NCBI GenBank assembly: GCA_018242045.1
Contig: JAFECR010000012.1
Span: 1-35,634 of the forward strand
Direction of reading: 5' to 3'
DNA: 35,634 nucleotides
Source: Pseudomonadota bacterium
GTDB lineage: Bacteria > Pseudomonadota > Gammaproteobacteria > Berkiellales > Berkiellaceae
Positions within the stretch are counted from its first letter, which is position 1. Each line of letters opens with the position of its first letter. The position numbers and the translations under genes were made by a program. A model generated the notes under the pieces. That model did no database searches. It saw only the letters and a list, made by a program, of their open reading frames with translations, and was not told the origin of the DNA. Below, piece after piece: positions 22,801 to 30,713 of this stretch.

Positions 22801-24123
22801 ATGAAAAAAATAGGGACAGCAACAGCTATCTGCTTGGCCTTGGGAAGTTCATCAGCTTTTGCTATTGGACTTGAAGGGTTTCAAATAAATGGATTTCTGT
22901 CTGTTGCGATGGCTTGGTCCAATGAAGAATATTTAGCAAGCGGTCTTGAGCCAGTTTATTATACCTATATCAGAAAACGTCCAAGTTTTGATGAAGACTC
23001 TGATGTTGGCATCCAAATAACAAAACAAATTCGTGAAGACACTAGTATTACCACCCAATTTCTCGCCCTTGCTGCCGAGGAATGGGATGTTGAAGCTGTT
23101 TGGGCTTTTTTGAAATGGGAACCCAATGATCACTGGCAATTTCGAGTGGGTCGCGTACGTACCAATGCCTATATGCTGTCTGAGTATGTCAATGTAGGAT
23201 ATGCCTATCCTTGGGTGAGACCGCCAGAGGAAGTATATTCACAAGTTCCTACCGATTTTAGTAATTTCACTGGAGTCGATCTTTTATTTAAAACTGTCTT
23301 CAATAAACGCGATCTCAGTTTTTCCGTTTTTTATGGCGCAACCAGTGGTCATTTGTATTCTCCAAGTAACTTACAGTTACCTTTTGGGATAGACACAACG
23401 ATTTTCGATACCCTTCGTACCAGGCTAAGCGATCTTTATGCTTTTAATTTAAAGTACGGCGATGAAGTTTTCAGTGTACGGGCTGGATATCAAACGGCAC
23501 GTTTAACGCTCGATCCTAATCCTGGTACAGCCCTTGAAGCCGTGAATGCAATATTAAATACCATGGCATCTGGGGTTCCATTAGCAGGTATTGCGCCTAT
23601 TGGATTGGATTATGTTAATTATTTCACGACGGACAATGTACGAGCCAGTTTTGGTGGTATTGGTTATCAATTTGATTGGAAGAATTTCGTGAGTATGGGG
23701 GAACTCGTTCAACGTCGGATTGCAACTCCGCTTATTTCCAACGCTATTGGTTGGTATTTGATGGGGGGATATCATGTAAGACAATTTTTACCCCATATCA
23801 CATTTGCAAGAGAAAGACTCGTTGATAATAAAATTAGACGATTTAATGGCGCAATAAATTCTGGATTTATGACACTTTCTGGTTCTCCCATTACTTTGGA
23901 TCAGATTGCATCGCAATTGGTTAACACGAGTCCTAATTTTCAAGGCGGGGCGGGCTCTCAATCTTCAGTAACCTTGGGCATACGTTGGGATGTTTATGAA
24001 GGGATCGCTCTCAAAGGAGAATACAAGCACATACATCCTGATCTGAATTCGCCAGGACTATTTGATTATGCGCCTATAGGCTCAGTTAACGTTTATACAT
24101 TTGCCCTTGCTGCTGTGATGTAG
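22801..24123 (+). CDS. Outer-membrane porin-like protein
   Basis: The protein has 440 residues from the ATG at 22801. An in-frame TTG at 22780 is possible, but the ATG has AGGG upstream and opens directly into a signal peptide (MKKIGTATAICLALGSSSAFA, cleaved near 21). The mature part has alternating beta-strand patterns, GFQINGFLSVAMAWSN at its start, WQFRVGRVRTNAY, and a repeated aromatic/Gly pattern. Its last strand (VNVYTFALAAVM) lacks the usual terminal Phe. The architecture fits an outer-membrane porin that probably faces small solutes. The next gene, 9 bp on, is a periplasmic binding-type protein. No close family name can be given. Confidence 0.8.
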   Translation: MKKIGTATAICLALGSSSAFAIGLEGFQINGFLSVAMAWSNEEYLASGLEPVYYTYIRKRPSFDEDSDVGIQITKQIREDTSITTQFLALAAEEWDVEAVWAFLKWEPNDHWQFRVGRVRTNAYMLSEYVNVGYAYPWVRPPEEVYSQVPTDFSNFTGVDLLFKTVFNKRDLSFSVFYGATSGHLYSPSNLQLPFGIDTTIFDTLRTRLSDLYAFNLKYGDEVFSVRAGYQTARLTLDPNPGTALEAVNAILNTMASGVPLAGIAPIGLDYVNYFTTDNVRASFGGIGYQFDWKNFVSMGELVQRRIATPLISNAIGWYLMGGYHVRQFLPHITFARERLVDNKIRRFNGAINSGFMTLSGSPITLDQIASQLVNTSPNFQGGAGSQSSVTLGIRWDVYEGIALKGEYKHIHPDLNSPGLFDYAPIGSVNVYTFALAAVM

Positions 24124-24132
24124 GGTGTTGTT

Positions 24133-24567
24133 ATGCTGAATAAACTAAATATAGTCTCAGCCATTTTGCTTTCTATTTCAGCACTTATGCCAATGTGTCT
24201 TTACGCAGATTTGGTGGTTATCGTTAATAAAGATATGCCAATTTCATCTTTATCGCCTGAGGAGATCAGCCGTATTTATCTTGGTAAAACTAAATTTCTA
24301 GCCAATGGTATTAAGGTCATACCCGTTGATCAAGAGTCCGGTACTGCTTCTAGAGTTAAGTTTTACAGTAATATTATTAGGAAAAGTGATACAGAAATGA
24401 AATCTTATTGGTCTAGAGTGATTTTTACTGGTCAAGGTTACCCACCGATTCAAGAAAGCGACGATAGGGCTGTCAAAGATCTGGTAGCGAAGAATCCTAA
24501 CTGCTTAGGCTATGTAGATAGATCTGTACTAGATGGTTCGGTTAAAGTGGTTTACGCAGTCCCTTAA
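24133..24567 (+). CDS. Small PstS-like periplasmic protein (single lobe)
   Basis: The protein has 144 residues with a signal peptide to about residue 25 (SALMPMCLYA/DLVV). The mature part resembles the first half of phosphate-binding PstS-type proteins: LVVIVNKDMPISSLSPEEI, then IYLGKTKFLANG and a late NPNCLGYVDRS. It is about half the length of a complete two-lobe binding protein, so true solute binding would need a different arrangement. It is probably co-transcribed with the porin-like gene and may work with it at the outer membrane. Its function is otherwise unknown. Confidence 0.8.
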   Translation: MLNKLNIVSAILLSISALMPMCLYADLVVIVNKDMPISSLSPEEISRIYLGKTKFLANGIKVIPVDQESGTASRVKFYSNIIRKSDTEMKSYWSRVIFTGQGYPPIQESDDRAVKDLVAKNPNCLGYVDRSVLDGSVKVVYAVP

Positions 24568-24589
24568 CTATTTAAAAAGAAACGTCAAA

Positions 24590-24615
24590 AAAAAAGCCTC
24601 ATTAGAGGCTTTTTT
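24590..24615. terminator. Bidirectional rho-independent terminator
   Basis: An 11-bp stem (24590-24600 with 24605-24615) has an ATTA loop, a GCCTC/GAGGC core, and A and T tracts on its two sides. It can end the porin operon rightward and the BI-1/YccA gene leftward. The leftward transcript would have about nine U residues. Confidence 0.9.
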
Positions 24616-24627
24616 AAAAGAGGATGG

Positions 24628-25302
24628 TTATTCTCGTTGCCCACCAAAGAAGGAAAGCAATTGCAGTAAAGAAAGAAACATATTGTAGAGGGCAACATAG
24701 ATTTGCACCGTTGCCATGATGTAGTTCCTTTCACCACCATGAATGATTTGACTGGTTTCAAATAAAATGATCCCAGCACTAAATAACATGAAACCCGCAG
24801 AAAGCCCAAGCTGCAAAATTGGCATTGGGAAGAAAATACTGATTAAGGTGGCAAGTATTAATATGATCATGCCTGCTAGCAAGAAACCAGCCAGATAGCT
24901 AAAATCCTTTCGAGTGGTTAACGCGTAAGCGGATAACCCAAAGAAAATAATGCCAGTGCCGCCTAAAGCAGTAAAAATGAGTTGCTTACCATTAACGAAT
25001 TGATAGAGATATGCATTAAGTAATGGCCCTAAGGTATAACCCATAAATCCTGTAAATAGAAAGACGGCGCCAATACCAAGTGCGCTGTTACGCGTGGCAT
25101 TAATAAGGAAAATCAAACCGAAATAAATAAGGATGGTTGCTAACCCTAAAGATTTAGCATTGGTTGCCATAGCAAAATAGGCAGTGAGTGCACTAAAGCC
25201 AATAGAGGAAGCCAAAAGAATGTATGTGTTTCGAATAACTGAGTTTGTTTCTAGTATAGATTCAGTACGAACCCTGGTAATGGTTTGATAACGGTCAGCC
25301 AT
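24628..25302 (-). CDS. Bax inhibitor-1/YccA family inner-membrane protein
   Basis: The 224-residue protein has seven predicted membrane helices and a short hydrophilic N-terminus (MADRYQTITRVRTESILETN). This is the pattern of the BI-1/YccA (TMBIM) family. In E. coli YccA binds and modulates the FtsH protease; other members conduct calcium. The ending with paired Gly (FFGGQRE) and HGGERNYIMATVQIYVALYNMF fits the family's conserved last helices. A strong AAAGGAG precedes the ATG, and an extended -10 promoter lies upstream. Confidence 0.93.
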   Translation of the reverse strand: MADRYQTITRVRTESILETNSVIRNTYILLASSIGFSALTAYFAMATNAKSLGLATILIYFGLIFLINATRNSALGIGAVFLFTGFMGYTLGPLLNAYLYQFVNGKQLIFTALGGTGIIFFGLSAYALTTRKDFSYLAGFLLAGMIILILATLISIFFPMPILQLGLSAGFMLFSAGIILFETSQIIHGGERNYIMATVQIYVALYNMFLSLLQLLSFFGGQRE

Positions 25303-25344
25303 AAAGCATCTCCTTTAAACTGCTAGTGACTTTAATCAATCTAT

Positions 25345-25353
25345 ATTATACCA
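25345..25353 (-). promoter_or_regulatory. Extended -10 promoter of the BI-1/YccA gene
   Basis: On the minus strand TGGTATAAT gives a perfect -10 box with the TGn extension, about 45 bp before the ATG. No good -35 is visible, which is normal for extended -10 promoters. Confidence 0.55.
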
Positions 25354-25515
25354 CAGCCCCAGAGGTTATAAGAAATCCACCTTTAAATTGCGAGTAATTC
25401 ACACAATTAATAAAAAATCAAATAATATCATGTGGTTACTTGCCTATATCCTGCTTAACAAGGCTTTGCTTGATTTGCATTAGGCTAATAGCTTGGGTAG
25501 ACTGCGCAATCAATT

Positions 25516-25604
25516 GGAGAGGTGGCAGAGCGGTCGAATGCGGCGGTCTTGAAAACCGTTAAGGGGTTTCCCCTTCCAGGGTTCGAATCCCTGCCTCTCC
25601 GCCA
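25516..25604 (+). tRNA. tRNA-Ser (UGA)
   Basis: The 7-bp acceptor GGAGAGG/CCTCTCC is followed by G and an encoded CCA. The anticodon loop CTTGAAA gives TGA. The long variable arm (AAGGGGTTTCCCCTT) is typical of tRNA-Ser. GTTCGAATCC is the T loop. Confidence 0.97.
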
Positions 25605-25692
25605 ACTAGTTTTAATGCAAAGCCTATAGAAATAGGGTTCGCCCTAGGTTATCCTGGTCTTCATTTTAACCTCATCTTGAGGATGATTAGTC

Positions 25693-26346
25693 TTGTTAAT
25701 CACCATACTCATTGTCGATGATCATGAGCTTGTTCGAGCAGGGATCCGCAGCTTATTGTCGAACGTTAATGGATTAAAAGTAATTGGTGAGGCCGCCACT
25801 GGTGAAGAAGCAGTAAAAATAGCCCGTGAGAAACATCCCAATGTTGTATTAATGGATGTTCGCATGCCAGGCATTGGTGGTCTTGAAGCAACCAGAAAAT
25901 TATTAAGAGCTGATCCAGATATAAAAGTGATTGCCCTGACTGTTTGTGGGGAAGAACCTTTCCCATCAAAGTTATTGCAAGCTGGCGCTGCAGGATATTT
26001 AACTAAAGGCTCAGCATTAGAAGAAATGGTGCAAGCCATTCATGCCGTGTTTCATGGTAAGCGCTATATCAGTCCAGAAGTGGCACAACAGTTAGCCCTG
26101 AAACATCTTTCCGATGAGAAAGCATCTCCTTTTGAATCTCTTTCAGAGCGGGAATTGCAAGTGATGCTTATGATCACCAGTGGTCAAAAGGTACAGGAAA
26201 TTTCTGATAAACTCTGTTTGAGTCCAAAAACAGTGAACAGCTATCGATATCGTTTGTTTGATAAGTTAAACGTGCACAGTGACGTAGAATTAACGCATCT
26301 TGCAATAAGACATGGGATCTTAGACACTGAAACGTCTGATACTTAG
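25693..26346 (+). CDS. uvrY: Response regulator UvrY/GacA/LetA
   Basis: This is the DNA-binding partner of the BarA/GacS/LetS sensor, which in relatives drives csrB/rsmZ-type small RNAs and phase change. The 217 residues comprise a receiver domain (about 3-120, phosphoacceptor Asp55 in VVLMDVRMPG, acidic pair DD at 9-10) and a LuxR-type HTH (about 148-210, LSERELQVMLMIT and SPKTVNSYRYRLF). The start appears to be TTG (MLITILIVDDHE), matching the E. coli N-terminus. The nearby ATG at 25683 is out of frame. No cognate sensor is in the window. uvrC follows after 17 bp. Confidence 0.95.
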   Translation: MLITILIVDDHELVRAGIRSLLSNVNGLKVIGEAATGEEAVKIAREKHPNVVLMDVRMPGIGGLEATRKLLRADPDIKVIALTVCGEEPFPSKLLQAGAAGYLTKGSALEEMVQAIHAVFHGKRYISPEVAQQLALKHLSDEKASPFESLSERELQVMLMITSGQKVQEISDKLCLSPKTVNSYRYRLFDKLNVHSDVELTHLAIRHGILDTETSDT

Positions 26347-26363
26347 CCTGATTTGTTTCATCT

Positions 26364-28184
26364 ATGTTTGATGTTCAATCATTTTTAGCATCGATGACTT
26401 CTCGCCCTGGTGTGTATTGCATGCGCCAAAAGGGCAAAGTGCTGTATGTTGGTAAAGCAAAAAATTTAAAAGCCCGCCTATTAACTTATTTTCGCCCCTT
26501 AGAAGATCTGCGCATAGCGCAAATGGTCAGCAAAATAGACAGCATCGAAGTCACTGTCACCAACAGTGAAAAAGAAGCGCTGCTGCTTGAAAACTCTTTA
26601 ATTAAATCGCTTAAGCCCAAATATAATGTTATCTTTCGAGATGATAAATCATATCCTTATCTTTTCCTTTCTCAACATTTGTTTCCGCGATTAGTTTACT
26701 TTAGAGGCAAGCAAAAGTTTAAAGGAACATACTTTGGTCCTTATCCTAGTGCGATGGCGGTGAAAGAATCGCTCATCATTTTGCAAAAATTATTCAAAAT
26801 TCGACAGTGTGATGATACTTTTTTTAATGCACGCTCAAGACCGTGTTTGCAATATCAAATAAAACGTTGTACCGCGCCCTGTGTCAACTATATTACGCCG
26901 GAAAATTACCAACAAAATGTCGACAATGTCGCTTTATTTTTAGAAGGCAAAGAAGCACAGATAATTAAGCAGTTAATCAAAAAAATGGAAGACGCAGCTA
27001 ATATCCTTGATTTTGAGCAAGCAGCCACATTGCGCGATCAAATTACAAGTTTACGTAATATCCATGAAAAACAAATTATTTATAAGCAAAAAGGAAATGC
27101 CGATGTAATTGCTGTTGGCGAACTAAATGGAGATTTTTGTTTACAACTTCTTTATATTCGTCAAGGACAAATATTGGATAGTCGTTCTTTTTTTCCTAAA
27201 CAAACAGGCGATGGCACAGTATCGGAAATTTTAAGGGGGTTTTTAATTCAATTTTATTTAGATCAGGAAAATAAATTGGATTACCCGCATGAGATTTTAT
27301 TGAATTATTCGGTTGAAGATCAGCAGCTTATCGCCAGTGCTGTCTCGCAACTGATTAAAAGACAAATTCACATTCTTCAGCCCACTCGAGGCGAAAAATT
27401 AAAATGGCTAACTTTGGCATTGACAAATGCGCAACAAGCGCTTAATCAAAAAGCGGCAACCAGCAGTGCCTTTCAAAGGCGCTGGATTGCGCTCAAAAGT
27501 GAGCTTGGCATTAAAAATGGATTTTCTCGTATAGAGTGTTTTGATATTAGCCATACCTTTGGGGAAGCGACAGTTGCTTCTTGTGTGGTGTTTGATCAAA
27601 ACGGTCCCAATAAAGGGGAATATCGACGTTATAATATTGAAACTATTGCTAACGATGATTATGCGGCAATGGAGCAAGTTCTGACTAAACGATACCTAAA
27701 ACGTAAAGAGCAAGAACTGGTATTACCTGAAGTAATTATGGTGGATGGAGGAAAAGGCCAGTTGCATCGCGCTAAAAAAGTCATGTTAGAGTGCCAAATT
27801 TTAGATGTTCTTTTAATTGGTATAGCCAAAGGTCAAGGTAGAAAACCAGGACTTGAAACTTTGTATGTAACCAAAAGCCAAGGTGAAGAAGAGTGGATTA
27901 TTAATTTGTCACCCACTTCCAATGCCTTGCATTTATTGCAACAGATCCGCGATGAATCGCATCGCTTTGCGCTCAAAGGTCACAGACAAAAACGTGCCAA
28001 AACGCGCAATGTTTCCCAATTAGAAGCTGTTAAAGGTATTGGGGCAAAACGACGACAAAAATTGCTGAATTATTTTGGTGGTTTGCAAGGTTTAAAGGCA
28101 GCAAGTGAAGAGGCGATTGCTAATGTACCAGGAATAGGCAAGGCTTTGGCTGCAACCTTATACCTTAGCTTACATGGACAGTAA
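26364..28184 (+). CDS. uvrC: Excinuclease ABC subunit C
   Basis: UvrC makes both incisions in nucleotide-excision repair. The 606 residues include the GIY-YIG nuclease (GVY at 16-18, YVG at 28-30, Arg38), the UVR motif that meets UvrB (about 205-235, ILDFEQAATLRDQI), the RNase H-like 3' domain (FDISHTFGEATVASCVVF and VMVDGGKGQL) and C-terminal helix-hairpin-helix repeats. The order uvrY-uvrC-pgsA matches E. coli. Confidence 0.97.
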   Translation: MFDVQSFLASMTSRPGVYCMRQKGKVLYVGKAKNLKARLLTYFRPLEDLRIAQMVSKIDSIEVTVTNSEKEALLLENSLIKSLKPKYNVIFRDDKSYPYLFLSQHLFPRLVYFRGKQKFKGTYFGPYPSAMAVKESLIILQKLFKIRQCDDTFFNARSRPCLQYQIKRCTAPCVNYITPENYQQNVDNVALFLEGKEAQIIKQLIKKMEDAANILDFEQAATLRDQITSLRNIHEKQIIYKQKGNADVIAVGELNGDFCLQLLYIRQGQILDSRSFFPKQTGDGTVSEILRGFLIQFYLDQENKLDYPHEILLNYSVEDQQLIASAVSQLIKRQIHILQPTRGEKLKWLTLALTNAQQALNQKAATSSAFQRRWIALKSELGIKNGFSRIECFDISHTFGEATVASCVVFDQNGPNKGEYRRYNIETIANDDYAAMEQVLTKRYLKRKEQELVLPEVIMVDGGKGQLHRAKKVMLECQILDVLLIGIAKGQGRKPGLETLYVTKSQGEEEWIINLSPTSNALHLLQQIRDESHRFALKGHRQKRAKTRNVSQLEAVKGIGAKRRQKLLNYFGGLQGLKAASEEAIANVPGIGKALAATLYLSLHGQ

Positions 28185-28211
28185 TTTAATTGTTGATAGT
28201 ATATAGACCCA

Positions 28212-28245
28212 CATGCTAGTCTACCTACATATACAAACTAGCATG
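28212..28245 (+). terminator. Hairpin downstream of uvrC
   Basis: A 9-bp inverted repeat (28212-28220 with 28237-28245) encloses a 16-nt loop, 27 nt after the uvrC stop. There is no T tract, so it may be part of the repeat cluster that follows and not a terminator. Confidence 0.3.
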
Positions 28246-28291
28246 CCTAAACTTGTCCCGTACTTGATAGGGATTCAAACTGGAAAGAGTA

Positions 28292-28418
28292 ATACTCGCG
28301 CCATTTTGAATTTAGGCGAGGCGCCAAGCGCACGAATCCCCAGGAGTGTACGCTTTGGTACATGACTGGGGTGAGTAAGCGCAGGTAACGAAGCCTAAAT
28401 CCAAAATGGAAAGAGTAT
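28292..28418 (+). repeat. Palindromic MITE-like element ending at the pgsA start codon
   Basis: The 127-bp element begins with ATACTC (28292-28297) and ends with its complement GAGTAT (28413-28418). Inside, CCATTTTGAATTTAGGC pairs with GCCTAAATCCAAAATGG, and further inner segments pair toward a centre near 28350. It carries the core TGACTGGGGTGAGTAAGCG, also seen at 22677-22695. A further partial right end (CAAACTGGAAAGAGTA) lies just before it at about 28277-28292. Its right end supplies GGAAAGAG, the apparent ribosome-binding site of pgsA, and touches the ATG at 28419. Confidence 0.8.
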
Positions 28419-28982
28419 ATGTCTGGCAAGATAATTAGTATTCCCAATGGCATAACTGCAGCAAGGATTCTGCTTATTCCTTGTTTTGTGATTGCTTTTT
28501 ATTTACCGATCACAAAAGGGGGGGTTATTACTGCCGCCATTTTTTGTCTTGCTGGTGTTACGGATTGGTTAGATGGTTTTCTTGCAAGAAAATTGAATCA
28601 GACTTCTCGATTTGGCGCATTTTTAGATCCCGTTGCAGATAAATTGATTGTTGCCGTCGCCTTAGTTTTGTTGGTTGGTGAGTATGGTAAAGCATGGATG
28701 ACTATTCCTGCCGCCATTATTGTAAGCAGAGAAATAGCGATTTCAGCGCTGAGAGAATGGATGGCAGAAATCGGTCAACGCACTAAAGTATCGGTTAGTT
28801 ATCTAGGAAAAATAAAGACATTTATCCAAATAATTTCCATTATTCTTTTGCTTTATCAGCCAGCAGATTGGCATCTTATCTGGGTTAAGGTAGGGGTGGT
28901 GCTTATGTATATTGCAGCCTTCTTAACTTTATGGTCAATGGCTTCGTATATGCGCGCAGCATGGGCTGTGATAACTGAATGA
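28419..28982 (+). CDS. pgsA: CDP-diacylglycerol-glycerol-3-phosphate 3-phosphatidyltransferase
   Basis: PgsA makes phosphatidylglycerol phosphate, the first committed step to PG and cardiolipin. The 187-residue membrane protein has the full CDP-alcohol phosphotransferase motif at 49-74 (Asp49, Asp52, Gly53, Ala56-Arg57, Gly66, Asp70, Asp74). Several membrane helices flank it. The ATG lies directly after the palindromic element. The N-terminus aligns with E. coli PgsA with about five extra residues, so the start is credible. The tRNA cluster follows, as in E. coli. Confidence 0.96.
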   Translation: MSGKIISIPNGITAARILLIPCFVIAFYLPITKGGVITAAIFCLAGVTDWLDGFLARKLNQTSRFGAFLDPVADKLIVAVALVLLVGEYGKAWMTIPAAIIVSREIAISALREWMAEIGQRTKVSVSYLGKIKTFIQIISIILLLYQPADWHLIWVKVGVVLMYIAAFLTLWSMASYMRAAWAVITE

Positions 28983-29002
28983 GCGTAAAGCGTATTAACC
29001 GC

Positions 29003-29031
29003 TTGACAGGGAAGTAGAAATCTTTAACAAT
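29003..29031 (+). promoter_or_regulatory. Promoter of the tRNA-Gly/Cys/Leu cluster
   Basis: A perfect -35 TTGACA (29003-29008), a 17-bp spacer and AACAAT (29026-29031, 4/6) lie 18 bp before tRNA-Gly. A GC-rich stretch follows, as is common in stable RNA promoters. Confidence 0.6.
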
Positions 29032-29048
29032 GGCCACCTCTTTGCGGT

Positions 29049-29123
29049 GCGGGAATAGCTCAGTGGTAGAGCACAACCTTGCCAAGGTTGGGGTCGCGAG
29101 TTCGAGCCTCGTTTCCCGCTCCA
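29049..29123 (+). tRNA. tRNA-Gly (GCC)
   Basis: The acceptor GCGGGAA/TTCCCGC is followed by T and an encoded CCA. The anticodon loop TTGCCAA gives GCC. It is the first of three tRNAs in the same order as E. coli glyW-cysT-leuZ. Confidence 0.97.
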
Positions 29124-29177
29124 TATAGCGCAAAAAGTTTTCTTATAAATCGTCAAAGCGGAAAGAATTGGAGCACC

Positions 29178-29251
29178 GGCTGGGTGGCAGAGTGGCTATG
29201 CAGCGGCCTGCAAAGCCGCGGACGCCGGTTCGATTCCGGCCTCAGCCTCCA
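29178..29251 (+). tRNA. tRNA-Cys (GCA)
   Basis: The acceptor GGCTGGG pairs with CTCAGCC (one G-U pair), then TCCA. The anticodon loop CTGCAAA gives GCA. GGTTCGATTCC forms the T arm. Confidence 0.96.
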
Positions 29252-29273
29252 ATTAAAACATGACGAAATATAA

Positions 29274-29362
29274 GCCCGGGTGGCGAAATCGGTAGACGCA
29301 AGGGACTTAAAATCCCTCGGAGGTTAAACTCCGTGCCAGTTCGAGTCTGGCCCCGGGCACCA
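29274..29362 (+). tRNA. tRNA-Leu (UAA)
   Basis: The acceptor GCCCGGG/CCCGGGC is followed by A and an encoded CCA. The anticodon loop CTTAAAA gives TAA. The long variable arm is typical of tRNA-Leu. Its last 32 nt (29331-29362) recur in degraded form at 34146-34177, which suggests use as an integration site. Confidence 0.97.
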
Positions 29363-29369
29363 AATATTG

Positions 29370-30664
29370 GGCTCTATCCCAATTACAGGGGCGCTTCAGT
29401 TTACAAACTAGGAGCATAACACTTTAACTCTTAATCTGTAATTTTCAAAATTCCTAAACCCATATGCACGTCTTTGAATGAGCTTCATCTTTCGATGAAA
29501 GCCCTCCGTAATACAATTGTTCTTGGTAAACCTCCACATTCTGACTATTTCTTCTTTCCATTTATAAAGCGTTCTACCGAGCCTGGTTAAAGGCTCGAAG
29601 GTGGCGCTTTTGAGTTGTTTAATCATATCTAAGAAAACAGGAATCAGTTTTTTACACTGCTTAGCTCTTTGGTGTTTATGCTTGAGAAGCGCTAGCAGTT
29701 GCTCTTTAAAAAGATAAAGCGCCTGGATGGCTGGATTATCATTTAAGAATTGCTGCAACTTATTCTTTTTAGCCTCTGATAAGCGTTCTGGTCTGGTTCT
29801 CAGCATTGCTAATACTCCTCTTTGGTATTTCATTTCTACATTGATGCTATGGCAGGTTTTCATAAAGGAATGCTCGACAAGGCGCAGGACATGGAACCTA
29901 TCTGACACTATCATGGCGTTGGGAAAGTACTTTTTAATGAGGTTGCGATAGGATGTACTTAAATCAATACAAGCAATTTTAACGCGTTCTCTGCCTGGTA
30001 ATTGATTTAAGAAGGGTAATAAATCAGAAGCACTTTTGCCCTTAACGACATCAAAGATACGGTGCTTAGCAAGGTCACAGAAAGTGGTGGCAAACCTTTG
30101 TCGTTTGCTGAAGAAGTGTTCATCAATACCTAATACTCGAGGCCAATGTTGGTAAAGTTTATTTTGCTTTTGGAGATGATAATGGGCATGAAACCAACGT
30201 TCGATAGTAGATTTACCCACCAGTAATTGCTTTGATAAATCTGTTTGTGACACACCTTGAGTGTGCTCTTTAAAGACTTGTTGCTTTAATCTTTCGGTGG
30301 CGCGCTGATGCTTAAGAATGCCAGGGAACTGCTGATGAAAATAACGATGACAGGCTCGGCAATAAAACTTGAACGCTTTAAAGCGCAAGACGGTATTTCG
30401 ATGACCGATGGACTCATGTTTAAGCTGGCGAAAGAAAGCATCCTTTTTGCGCAGTTTGGCATTACCGCAATAGGGACATTTAGGCTTGCGGTAATATTTT
30501 GCATGGATGACAAGTGGATTTGGTTCGCTAACTTTGGTGACTGTAAAGCCTGGTAAATTTAATATAAGATTGAAATGGGGCATCTTTAACCTCTTTTGCT
30601 AGTACTTTCACACACTTAGCTTAAGATATTTTGGTTAAAGCGCCCCTCTTGTTGGTGTAGAGCC
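29370..30664 (-). mobile_element. ISL3-family insertion sequence, complete
   Basis: The 1295-bp element has imperfect 27-bp terminal inverted repeats (29370-29396 and 30638-30664, 22 of 27 identical, both starting GGCTCTA from the outside). It has one intact leftward transposase. It begins 7 bp after the CCA of tRNA-Leu. The flanks AAATATTG and AAATAATT are similar but not a perfect 8-bp target duplication. Confidence 0.85.
29408..30583 (-). CDS. ISL3-family transposase
   Basis: The 391 residues form a DDE transposase. An N-terminal zinc finger uses Cys36, Cys39, Cys75 and Cys78. A helix-turn-helix follows at about 95-135 (GVSQTDLSKQLLVGKSTIERW). The catalytic residues are Asp154 in GIDEHFF, Asp207 in ACIDLS and Glu360 in ITEGFHRK. 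The gene appears intact and may be active. The ATG at 30583 gives the usual start (FNLILNLPGF). A second copy at 32334-32743 keeps only the first third. Confidence 0.93.
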   Translation of the reverse strand: MPHFNLILNLPGFTVTKVSEPNPLVIHAKYYRKPKCPYCGNAKLRKKDAFFRQLKHESIGHRNTVLRFKAFKFYCRACHRYFHQQFPGILKHQRATERLKQQVFKEHTQGVSQTDLSKQLLVGKSTIERWFHAHYHLQKQNKLYQHWPRVLGIDEHFFSKRQRFATTFCDLAKHRIFDVVKGKSASDLLPFLNQLPGRERVKIACIDLSTSYRNLIKKYFPNAMIVSDRFHVLRLVEHSFMKTCHSINVEMKYQRGVLAMLRTRPERLSEAKKNKLQQFLNDNPAIQALYLFKEQLLALLKHKHQRAKQCKKLIPVFLDMIKQLKSATFEPLTRLGRTLYKWKEEIVRMWRFTKNNCITEGFHRKMKLIQRRAYGFRNFENYRLRVKVLCS

Positions 30665-30713
30665 AAATAATTAAGCTAATAAATTTTTGTAATTTTTCTG
30701 AGGAATTCGTTCA

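Noticed and set aside
25620..25650. Terminator after tRNA-Ser (small hairpin with TTCG loop)
   Set aside because: The stem is only 5 bp and no T tract follows.
30286..30556. Open frames on both strands over the transposase N-terminus, repeated at 32413-32683
   Set aside because: They recur only because the insertion sequence is duplicated; the true frame is the transposase.
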